Shown here in pieces: positions 1 through 5,033 of a stretch of DNA of 7,946 nt. Origin of the DNA: an uncultured Clostridia bacterium (GTDB lineage Bacteria; Bacillota; Clostridia; Peptostreptococcales; Anaerovoracaceae); assembly GCA_934278925.1 (NCBI GenBank), contig CAKQWJ010000044.1, positions 1 to 7,946 of the forward strand. Direction: 5' to 3'. A program made the position numbers and the translations under genes. Each line of letters opens with the position of its first letter. The stretch's first letter is position 1. The notes under the pieces were generated by a model. It was given only the letters and a program-made list of their open reading frames with translations, did not search any database and was not told where the DNA came from.

Positions 1-39
1 AAATGTGACCATTAGACATACAGTGAAATGGTCACATTT
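1..39. repeat. Perfect 13-bp inverted repeat (hairpin, terminator-like)
   Basis: AAATGTGACCATT at 1-13 is the exact reverse complement of AATGGTCACATTT at 27-39, with a 13-base loop. On the plus strand the right arm runs into a short T-run, so the structure could act as a rho-independent terminator for transcription arriving from the left. On the minus strand its distal side is cut off by the window edge. The stop codon (32-34) of the truncated protease frame lies inside the right arm. Because the hairpin lies beyond the point where protease similarity ends, it probably belongs to the inserted element rather than to the protease gene. Confidence 0.75.
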
Positions 40-63
40 TTATATGTGTGTGACACCCTGACA
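1..63. mobile_element. Putative terminus of an inserted mobile element (family unassigned)
   Basis: Reading on the minus strand, subtilase similarity stops near residue 119 (about position 77). Shortly after comes TGTCAGGGTGTCAC (63 down to 50), in which TGTCA occurs twice, followed by the 1-39 hairpin. A TG...CA tip with internally repeated motifs is typical of several insertion-sequence families, IS21 among them. No transposase is in view and the opposite end is outside the window, so no target duplication can be checked. This call rests on the abrupt loss of protease coding sequence plus the repeat structure. The exact tip could lie anywhere between about 63 and 77. Confidence 0.35.
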
Positions 64-433
64 TTACGCGCTTACTTTTTAACGCTGTTTCTAAATTCTT
101 TAATGTCATATTACCCTCCGCATCTGCTGCCTTTATCACAATAAACTGTGTCTTGCAAGTAATGCTTTGGACATTATATTTATTATTAATAATAGTATTA
201 ATCACAGAGGTTCCATGTCCATTATCATCATAATATCGGTGTTGTCGGTTTACAATATCATAAAATCCGATTATATTGCACTTTAAAATTAATCTTTCTT
301 CTATGCCAGTATCTATTACAGCAATCTTAACCTTTTTATGTTGGCACTCTGAAGTAAAATTGTTCCAATTACACAATATAATAATCAGCGCCAGTGCAGT
401 CAATGACATACTGTATCTAATTCTATTTTGCAT
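32..433 (-). pseudogene. Truncated subtilisin-like (S8) serine protease, N-terminal part only
   Basis: The frame encodes 133 residues. A hydrophobic stretch at about residues 9-21 looks like a signal peptide or N-terminal anchor. The first two parts of the S8 catalytic triad follow: VIDTG with Asp41 at 39-43, and NGHGTS with His73 at 71-76. The next section (VIKAADAEG, about 99-107) matches the strand after the His helix in subtilases. Similarity then stops near residue 119, and the last residues read into a putative element end. The oxyanion Asn and the GTS-type serine are absent, and no other frame continues them, so this product cannot be an active protease. Subtilase catalytic domains usually need well over 230 residues. 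The start overlaps the end of the membrane-protein gene by 11 bases and has only a weak, distant AGGA upstream, suggesting translational coupling. If intact elsewhere, it would be the obvious maturation protease for the secreted precursor two genes upstream. Confidence 0.8.
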
Positions 434-821
434 TGTTATAATTTCGATATCCTACAATTGCGTACACAAGAATAGTAATATATGGCAGAAGCGTTAAAAA
501 TGTTACTTGTTCAAGGAGGCAAAGTAATAACGTAAAAATAACTGCAATAAGAGCTAAAAACACCGTTATAATCCTAGCTTTTTTACCAAACCATTTATTA
601 CACTTGATGCAATTACCGAGGCTTAAGAAAAGGTAATCCAATAGGAAATACACCACAAACACTTCACTTAAAAAAGTCAGCATATGGGGTTCATCTTCTT
701 TATAAACCATATGCGTCACAAAAGTTAAAATGAAACCGCTTATTATTGCAGTCTTACCAAGGATGCTTGCTCGGGCTTCTTTCCCTTCCACGATTGGAAA
801 CATATTAAATTTACTAAACAT
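423..821 (-). CDS. Small four-helix membrane protein, candidate immunity/accessory protein
   Basis: From the preferred start at 821 the product is 132 residues. About four hydrophobic segments can be seen (roughly residues 20-40, 48-70, 80-102 and 105-127 of this start). A Cys-containing, basic stretch (NCIKCNKWFGKK) lies between the second and third. I do not recognise a family; a distant likeness to the hydrophobic C-terminal part of AgrB-type proteins is not enough for a call, and the AgrB catalytic His/Cys are not seen. An upstream in-frame ATG at 875 would add 18 residues but overlaps the preceding gene. The ATG at 819-821 has an AGGTG ribosome site at 5-base spacing, which overlaps the TAG stop of the preceding gene. 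The gene starts 8 bases after the secreted precursor gene and overlaps the protease gene by 11 bases. In that position a small polytopic membrane protein is most simply an immunity protein, but this is inference from context only. Confidence 0.7.
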   Translation of the reverse strand: MFSKFNMFPIVEGKEARASILGKTAIISGFILTFVTHMVYKEDEPHMLTFLSEVFVVYFLLDYLFLSLGNCIKCNKWFGKKARIITVFLALIAVIFTLLLCLLEQVTFLTLLPYITILVYAIVGYRNYNNAK

Positions 822-829
822 AACCGCAC

Positions 830-1558
830 CTAGTATTTTTGATTTTGTGAACGCATTGTAAATTTGGCAATCCAATATATTTTATATTTTATTCCAATAT
901 TTTTCTTATTGCACGCCTTTATTCTTTTACAAAAGTAGCCGCAATATTTTGACAATCCCATAGAAACAACACCCTCTACACCAAAGCGTGAATCCTTTGA
1001 AAAAGCACCAAAAAAGGTGGTTACATCACTAACTGCATCAATCACTCTTTTGCATTTTTTCAATGAATTCTTGTGCTTTTCCGCATTTTTATAATTCTGC
1101 TTTATTTCTCGTCCCCACCAATGAGTCTTAGAACTGGTCTTATTGTATTTCCCTTGAACTGAAAGTTCTTCATCATCCGGATCAAAAATCTCACCCTCGT
1201 CTGTGATTTCAAGGTCTGACTCTTCAACAACTTCATTTACACTTTCGATATTCTTTTCAACCGAATTCATAAATTCTTCGCCATATTTTTCTTTGAAGTA
1301 CTGATTGTCAACATTTTCAGTACTAATGCAATTATCTGAAAAAACTAGTTGTTTTTCATATTCATCAATAAATGTCTCCATGACATCTTCTTCTTTAACC
1401 GTCAACTCTCCACTCTCATGATTCAGGATATCTTCAGCGGTTTCTTTTGCAACGTCTTCATCATAATTATTAGATTCTGCAAATGTATTCATTGGTATCA
1501 TAGTAGTGAACAGACATACCAATAGTAACATCGCAAGCACACTTTTTGTTTTTTTCAT
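830..1558 (-). CDS. Secreted precursor with acidic pro-region and basic THWWG C-terminal domain; putative bacteriocin/toxin
   Basis: The product has 242 residues. Residues 1-27 form a classical Sec signal peptide (MKKTK, a hydrophobic core, then TFA before ESNN). Residues 28-135 are strongly acidic (37 Asp/Glu against 6 Lys/Arg). Residues 136-242 switch to strongly basic (25 Lys/Arg against 6 Asp/Glu). The basic part opens with THWWGR (145-150), then has a hydrophobic middle with Gly (VTTFFGAF, GVEGVVSMGL) and a cluster of cysteines (C169, C206, C210, C216). Signal, acidic pro-region and compact cationic Cys-bearing end is the architecture of secreted peptides released by a protease; the HWWG start resembles small secreted Firmicute proteins I have seen without assigned function. 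The start has AAAGGAAG 4 bases upstream and its own promoter. It is the first gene of a unit with a membrane protein and a subtilase. Antimicrobial function is inferred, not shown; a secreted signalling or surface peptide remains possible. Confidence 0.75.
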   Translation of the reverse strand: MKKTKSVLAMLLLVCLFTTMIPMNTFAESNNYDEDVAKETAEDILNHESGELTVKEEDVMETFIDEYEKQLVFSDNCISTENVDNQYFKEKYGEEFMNSVEKNIESVNEVVEESDLEITDEGEIFDPDDEELSVQGKYNKTSSKTHWWGREIKQNYKNAEKHKNSLKKCKRVIDAVSDVTTFFGAFSKDSRFGVEGVVSMGLSKYCGYFCKRIKACNKKNIGIKYKIYWIAKFTMRSQNQKY

Positions 1559-1589
1559 CTATCTTCCTTTCAAGTATATTTTAGTCAAT

Positions 1590-1599
1590 TGAGTACTCA
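1590..1599. promoter_or_regulatory. 10-bp perfect palindrome in the precursor-gene leader (possible operator)
   Basis: TGAGTACTCA is self-complementary and lies between the -10 box and the ribosome binding site of the secreted precursor gene, about where the transcript begins. A repressor bound here would block initiation or early elongation. No cognate regulator is visible in the window, and a 10-base palindrome in AT-rich DNA can occur by chance. Confidence 0.3.
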
Positions 1600-1609
1600 T
1601 TTCCGCATG

Positions 1610-1639
1610 ATTATACAGTACATGGGTATGTCTGAGCAA
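1610..1639 (-). promoter_or_regulatory. Sigma-A-like promoter for the secreted precursor / membrane protein / protease unit
   Basis: On the minus strand a perfect -10 box TATAAT (plus 1610-1615) is preceded, at an 18-base spacer, by TTGCTC (plus 1634-1639), which keeps the TTG of the -35 consensus. Transcription would begin near 1603, giving a leader of about 45 bases. This would drive all three genes down to position 32, which are spaced by +8 and -11 bases. Confidence 0.6.
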
Positions 1640-1858
1640 CTTTTTCTCGAAGGAAAATATATAAATAATTTAAATATCAATAGAATTACGTAATTAAAAT
1701 TTAAGTGTTAAATCTCACACCTAGATGATGAAGATAAACAATGTGACTAAACATTAGCTGGAAAAAACTTTCAAAATGCATGGTTTCAGCAAAAACTTTC
1801 CTTGGCTAATCAGAGCTCACTATTCGATAATTTCTATATTGAGAAAAACTATGCTAAA
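1640..1858. other. AT-rich intergenic stretch with a direct repeat; no gene seen
   Basis: With the promoter just downstream, this makes a 300-base gap between the metallo-hydrolase and the secreted precursor gene. No coding frame with a ribosome site is seen on either strand. The decamer AAAAACTTTC occurs at 1763-1772 and again at 1791-1800, and ATTAGC (1753-1758) is inverted as GCTAAT (1805-1810) around that pair. No convincing terminator follows the hydrolase stop. Base composition drops sharply right after that stop, so the stretch probably marks the edge of acquired DNA. Confidence 0.4.
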
Positions 1859-2665
1859 TTATCTATAGACCGAAATCACATCCAAATCATCCGGCACCAG
1901 CAGGTTTCCGGAGAAGTACTTCCGTCCTTCCTCCAGGTATAACTTTTGCCGTTGCTCTCCGTGAGATTCCTCCGTGTGGTACAGGATGAGGTTCGGGACG
2001 GAATACCGTTCCGCCAGCTCACAGGCATCCTTTACCGTGGAGTGGGCGATTTTGTGAGGATGGAAGATGTCATTGTCGGATTCCAGGCAAAATGCCTCGT
2101 GAAGGAGCCATTCACTGCCCGCCACATATTTTTCCCCCTCCGGGCGGCAGAATTCGTCCCCCAGACAGGTGAGGCGCTTTCCCGGTTCGTATTCCAGGGA
2201 AAAACCAAACTGAATCGTTTTCGGGTTTCCGATGTCGAAGAAGGTGATGGGATGGCCCAGCACTTGGGCGGTTTCACCGTCTTCCACCGGAATAAGGTGG
2301 ATGCGGCTGCCGATATGGCACAGCTCCTGCGGACGGAGCAGCAGGTGGGCCACCTTATCGATTTTGTCAATCACCGTCCGGGAAGAGTAGATGCGAACTT
2401 CTCCCTCATAATCATTCAGCTCCATTCCGTAACCGATTCGCCGCATCATCCAGATGATGCCCATAAAATGGTCCACATGCTGGTGGGTGACGAAGATGTC
2501 GTGAACATCCCGCCAGTCCAGGAAGGACTGTTCCAGCTGCCGGAGGATCTGATTCCCGCCGCCGCCATCCACCAGGAAGAGGCTGCCGTTTTCCTCCAGG
2601 GCAAAGCAGGTATTGTAATTCTTTGTGGCCAGCGCAAAGCCGGTCCCCAGTACGTTCATTTTCAT
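1859..2665 (-). CDS. Metallo-beta-lactamase-fold hydrolase, RNase Z-like
   Basis: The product has 268 residues and no signal peptide, so it is cytoplasmic. It shows the fold's metal-binding motifs in order: an N-terminal strand and turn (VLGTG, 5-9), LVDGGGG (31-37), the HxHxDH site THQHVDH (60-66, with H61, H63, D65, H66), LGDEF (168-172, with metal-bridging D170), LLHEAF (187-192, H189), HSTVKDACELAE with H208, and ILYHTEE (227-233) with the last metal His at H230. The HST...A..LAE helix and the YHTEE end are typical of the RNase Z/ElaC-like branch, whose members cleave phosphodiesters including tRNA 3' trailers. The long exosite arm of true RNase Z is not obvious, so the substrate is open. 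The start at 2665 has AAAGGA at 7-base spacing. The gene lies beyond a strong terminator and is probably transcribed separately from the upstream TIM-barrel gene. It is the last GC-rich gene before the AT-rich flank. Confidence 0.88.
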   Translation of the reverse strand: MKMNVLGTGFALATKNYNTCFALEENGSLFLVDGGGGNQILRQLEQSFLDWRDVHDIFVTHQHVDHFMGIIWMMRRIGYGMELNDYEGEVRIYSSRTVIDKIDKVAHLLLRPQELCHIGSRIHLIPVEDGETAQVLGHPITFFDIGNPKTIQFGFSLEYEPGKRLTCLGDEFCRPEGEKYVAGSEWLLHEAFCLESDNDIFHPHKIAHSTVKDACELAERYSVPNLILYHTEESHGEQRQKLYLEEGRKYFSGNLLVPDDLDVISVYR

Positions 2666-2697
2666 GAGAATGTCCTTTCGTAATCTCCGGAGTTCTC

Positions 2698-2717
2698 CCG
2701 GACACCCTGCCGTCCGG
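2698..2717. promoter_or_regulatory. Leader hairpin upstream of the metallo-hydrolase gene
   Basis: CCGGAC (2698-2703) and GTCCGG (2712-2717) form a 6-bp GC-rich stem with an 8-base loop. On the minus strand it lies in the leader about 33-52 bases before the start codon. On the plus strand it is followed closely by a run of eight T residues (2720-2727), so it could instead terminate antisense transcription. No plus-strand gene is present, which makes the second role uncertain. Confidence 0.35.
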
Positions 2718-2734
2718 AATTTTTTTTATGATAT

Positions 2735-2762
2735 ATTCTACCATAGAAAAAGGGACTGCGAA
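2735..2762 (-). promoter_or_regulatory. Weak candidate promoter for the metallo-hydrolase gene
   Basis: On the minus strand, TAGAAT (plus 2735-2740) lies 16 bases after TTCGCA (plus 2757-2762). The -35 element overlaps the terminator stem of the upstream operon. The boxes are only fair matches. The call is supported mainly by the need for a promoter after the terminator. Confidence 0.3.
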
Positions 2763-2776
2763 AACCGCAATCCCTT
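2746..2776 (-). terminator. Rho-independent terminator after the Tm-1-like / TIM-barrel genes
   Basis: In minus-strand RNA, AAGGGAUUGCG pairs over 11 positions with CGCAGUCCCUU (one G-U wobble) around a 5-base loop, and the stem runs into a U-run (plus 2746-2751). It starts 47 bases after the stop codon of the stand-alone TIM-barrel gene. It fits as the end of the transcript that covers the deacetylase, regulator, Tm-1-like and TIM-barrel genes. Confidence 0.8.
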
Positions 2777-2822
2777 CTCCGTGCTGTCAGTTCCACAAGT
2801 TGTCATTGTACCAGCGATTTGA

Positions 2823-3653
2823 TTACTTCTGGATTGCCTTGAAATCTTCGGTCTGAGCCTTGATTCCTCTTTCTGCGGCAAATCTCTCGATGGAGGAAGC
2901 GCCGAAGAAGCCATCCAGTTCCGGAATGTTGCTGATGATGTACTGCGCATCCTTTGGCTCTGCAATCGGGCCGCCGTGGCAGATAACCATAACATCCGGA
3001 TTTACGTCTCTTGCTGCTTTGATGATATCCTTAATTCTTGGAATGCAATCGTCCAGGGACAGAACGGTCTTTGCACCGATGGTTCCCTTGGAGGTCAGTC
3101 CCATGTGGGCAACGATGATGTCCGCACCGGCTTCTGCCATTGCAGCGGACTGCTCTGCATCGAATACGTATGGGCAGGTGAGCATATCCAGCTCGTGAGC
3201 TTTGCGAATCATGTCAACTTCCAGGCCGTAACCCATGCCGGTCTCTTCCAGGTTCTGACGGAATACGCCGTCAATCAGACCCACGGTCGGGAAGTTCTGA
3301 ACACCGCTGAAACCCTGATCCTTCAGCTGCTGCAGGTAAATGTCCATAACGCGGAACGGGTCGGTACCGCATACGCCGGCGAGAACCGGAGTTTCCTTTA
3401 CGACAGGCAGAACCTCAGCACCCATCTCTACTACAATCTGGTTGGCATCGCCGTAGGACAGCAGGCCTGCCAGAGAACCGCGGCCGGCCATTCTGTAGCG
3501 TCCGGAGTTGTAAATGATCAGGATGTCTGCACCACCCGCTTCACTGCTCTTTGCGGTGATTCCGGTTCCGGCGCCAACGCCTACCAGGATTTTGCCGCTT
3601 GCAATCTGTTCTTTGAATTTTGCAATGTTTTCTTCTCTTGTAAGTCTATTCAT
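2823..3653 (-). CDS. TIM-barrel protein of the phosphoenolpyruvate-hydrolase-like family (Tm-1 C-terminal-like)
   Basis: The product is 276 residues, a full-length single TIM barrel without signal peptide. Conserved barrel loops can be seen: GVGAGTG (25-31), the GADILII strand (41-47), YNSGRYRMAGRG (48-59), LAGVCGTDP (91-99), GVQNFPTVGLIDG (117-129), AGADIIVAHMGLT (175-187, H183) and CHGGPI (225-230). These are hallmarks of the family annotated as predicted TIM-barrel signal transduction protein or phosphoenolpyruvate hydrolase, relatives of isocitrate-lyase-like barrels. The reaction has not, to my knowledge, been firmly established. It follows the UPF0261 gene by 58 bases; bacterial members are usually paired with UPF0261, and plants fuse the two as Tm-1. 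The start at 3653 has GAGG at 6-base spacing. The N-terminal part of the nearby AraC-type regulator is a paralogue, collinear along its length. A terminator follows 47 bases after the stop. Confidence 0.88.
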   Translation of the reverse strand: MNRLTREENIAKFKEQIASGKILVGVGAGTGITAKSSEAGGADILIIYNSGRYRMAGRGSLAGLLSYGDANQIVVEMGAEVLPVVKETPVLAGVCGTDPFRVMDIYLQQLKDQGFSGVQNFPTVGLIDGVFRQNLEETGMGYGLEVDMIRKAHELDMLTCPYVFDAEQSAAMAEAGADIIVAHMGLTSKGTIGAKTVLSLDDCIPRIKDIIKAARDVNPDVMVICHGGPIAEPKDAQYIISNIPELDGFFGASSIERFAAERGIKAQTEDFKAIQK

Positions 3654-3711
3654 TTTATACCTCTTTCGTCATAAAAACAAGTTCATAAGTCCGACCTTTT
3701 CCGATTCTGCT

Positions 3712-4914
3712 TTACAGAAGGGAAATGAGCTTCTTTGCCGCTGCAATCGCGAACTCTTTGTCGTTGATATCCGTATCCAGTTCTACAATCTCCACGTCGG
3801 AGCCTGCCAGCTCGGTGCGGAGGGTATCGAACAACGCCTTGTCCGCCTCTGCATCGTAGAACGGCTGACCTTCTACGTCAATCATGGAGACGCCCTTCAG
3901 CGGCAGCATCAGTGTGGTTTTGCCCGTGGCATCTGTCAAACGGGAAGCGATTTCATGGCCGATGGACTTCAGCTCATCGGCAGTGGTGCGCATCAGAGTA
4001 ACCGTTGGATTGTGCTTGTACAGATTCCGATCCTTGAACTGTGCCGGAACCGTATCCATCGGTCCGAAGTTAACCATGTCCAGCGCACCTACGGAAACCA
4101 CCTGCGGAATGCCGTTTTTGCCCGCTGCGGTGAGACGGTCCGGTCCTGCGTTGAGCACGCCGCCGACCACTTCGTCACACCACTCGGTGGTGGTGAGGTC
4201 CAGCACGCCCTTGATGAAGCCCTGATCGATGAGGGCTTCCATGCATTTGCCGCCGGTACCGGTTGCGTGGAATACCAATACGTCGTATCCCTGTTCATGA
4301 AGGTAATCTTCTGCTGCCTTTACGCACGGCGTGGTTACGCCGAACATGGTAGCGGCCAGAAGCGGCTTGCCGTCGCTTTCGATTTCCTTCCGGTTCTGAA
4401 CCATGCCCACAACAGCGTTGGCTGCGTTGCTGAAAATTACTTTGGAAATGTCATTCAGACCTTCCGCATCCACAACGGATGGAATCATGACGATGTCGCT
4501 GGTTCCCACATAAGGGGAAACGTCTCCGGATGCCATGGTGGAGACCATCACTTTCGGAACTCCCAGCGGAAGCTGCCGCATTGCCGGAGTGGCCAGAGCG
4601 GTTCCGCCGGACCCGCCGATGGAAATGATGCCGTCGAATTTGCCCTCCGCATAGAGCTGAGGAATCAATTTCTCCGTTCCTTTTGCTAAAACTTCTGTAG
4701 CGGTAGCCCGGTCGCGCTTCTCTACGATGGCGTTGATGTCGGCACCCACCGCCGCCGCAACCTCCGCGCTGCTGATATCCGGTTCTACCACGGGTTCGAA
4801 TACACCGGTGTTGATGCAGAGGGTTTTCAAACCATGCTCTTCGATGCACTCCTTAATGAACTTGAGCTCCTTGCCTTTGGTATCAAAGGTTCCGAGTACT
4901 GCAACTGTTTTCAA
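3712..4914 (-). CDS. Tm-1-like ATP-binding protein (UPF0261 family)
   Basis: The product has 400 residues, normal for the family, and is predicted cytoplasmic. It opens with VAVLGTFDTKG (4-14), the signature N-terminal loop of UPF0261. It also has IGGSGGT (99-105), MVSTMASGDVSPYVG (123-137), the inter-domain segment FHATGTGGKCMEAL (215-228) and LDLTTTEWCDE (238-248). In the plant protein Tm-1 the homologous N-terminal region binds ATP and the tobamovirus replication protein; the bacterial role is unknown. The start is TTG at 4914-4912, chosen because the family signature begins four residues later and a strong AAGGAGG site lies 9 bases upstream; no in-frame ATG competes. Its leader (4915-5033) is the only sizeable gap between the deacetylase and the terminator and carries a direct repeat and a candidate promoter. 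The TIM-barrel partner follows 58 bases after its stop. Confidence 0.9.
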   Translation of the reverse strand: MKTVAVLGTFDTKGKELKFIKECIEEHGLKTLCINTGVFEPVVEPDISSAEVAAAVGADINAIVEKRDRATATEVLAKGTEKLIPQLYAEGKFDGIISIGGSGGTALATPAMRQLPLGVPKVMVSTMASGDVSPYVGTSDIVMIPSVVDAEGLNDISKVIFSNAANAVVGMVQNRKEIESDGKPLLAATMFGVTTPCVKAAEDYLHEQGYDVLVFHATGTGGKCMEALIDQGFIKGVLDLTTTEWCDEVVGGVLNAGPDRLTAAGKNGIPQVVSVGALDMVNFGPMDTVPAQFKDRNLYKHNPTVTLMRTTADELKSIGHEIASRLTDATGKTTLMLPLKGVSMIDVEGQPFYDAEADKALFDTLRTELAGSDVEIVELDTDINDKEFAIAAAKKLISLL

Positions 4915-4950
4915 TGTTATGTACCTCCTTGTCCGCCTTCTCTTAATTGT

Positions 4951-4978
4951 ATTCTAGCACGAACAAAAGAGGATAAAA
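4951..4978 (-). promoter_or_regulatory. Candidate activator-dependent promoter for the Tm-1-like gene
   Basis: On the minus strand a -10-like TAGAAT (plus 4951-4956) lies 16 bases after TTTTAT (plus 4973-4978), a poor -35 box. A good -10 with a poor -35 overlapped by one copy of a direct repeat is the pattern of promoters needing an AraC-type activator. Transcription would begin about 30 bases before the TTG start. Confidence 0.35.
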
Positions 4979-5002
4979 TATGTTTTGATTACTAAAATTT
5001 GT
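4974..5002. promoter_or_regulatory. Direct repeat, candidate binding site for the AraC-type regulator
   Basis: TAAAATATGT (4974-4983) and TAAAATTTGT (4993-5002) match at 9 of 10 positions in the same orientation, 19 bases apart start to start, close to two helical turns. AraC-family proteins use two helix-turn-helix units on each of two direct half-sites. The proximal copy overlaps the candidate -35 region of the Tm-1-like gene, and the regulator gene ends only 31 bases beyond the distal copy. The AT-rich composition of this gap raises the chance of coincidence. Confidence 0.4.
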
Positions 5003-5033
5003 GTTTATGTAATATTTTTGTTATAAGAAAAAC

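Noticed and set aside
423..821. AgrB-type quorum-sensing peptidase
   Set aside because: Hydrophobic pattern and basic KK stretch are faintly similar, but the catalytic His and Cys region is missing and the protein is short.
423..875. Membrane protein starting at the upstream ATG (875)
   Set aside because: That start lies inside the precursor gene and lacks a ribosome site, while the ATG at 821 has AGGTG at proper spacing. The longer form cannot be fully excluded.
1640..1858. Small RNA or hidden short gene in the intergenic stretch
   Set aside because: No promoter and terminator pair and no frame with a ribosome site were found; only a 10-base direct repeat stands out.
1946..2683. Long open frame on the plus strand (245 codons)
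   Set aside because: It is antisense to the metallo-hydrolase, which has full catalytic motifs and a good ribosome site. The plus-strand product shows no family features.
2698..2727. Plus-strand rho-independent terminator (GC stem plus eight T)
   Set aside because: Structure fits, but there is no plus-strand gene upstream to terminate. It is listed as a leader hairpin instead.
3514..4689. Open frame of 391 codons on the plus strand
   Set aside because: It is antisense to both the TIM-barrel and Tm-1-like genes and spans the gap between them. It lacks a ribosome site and recognisable motifs, and arises from GC-rich codon structure of the real genes.
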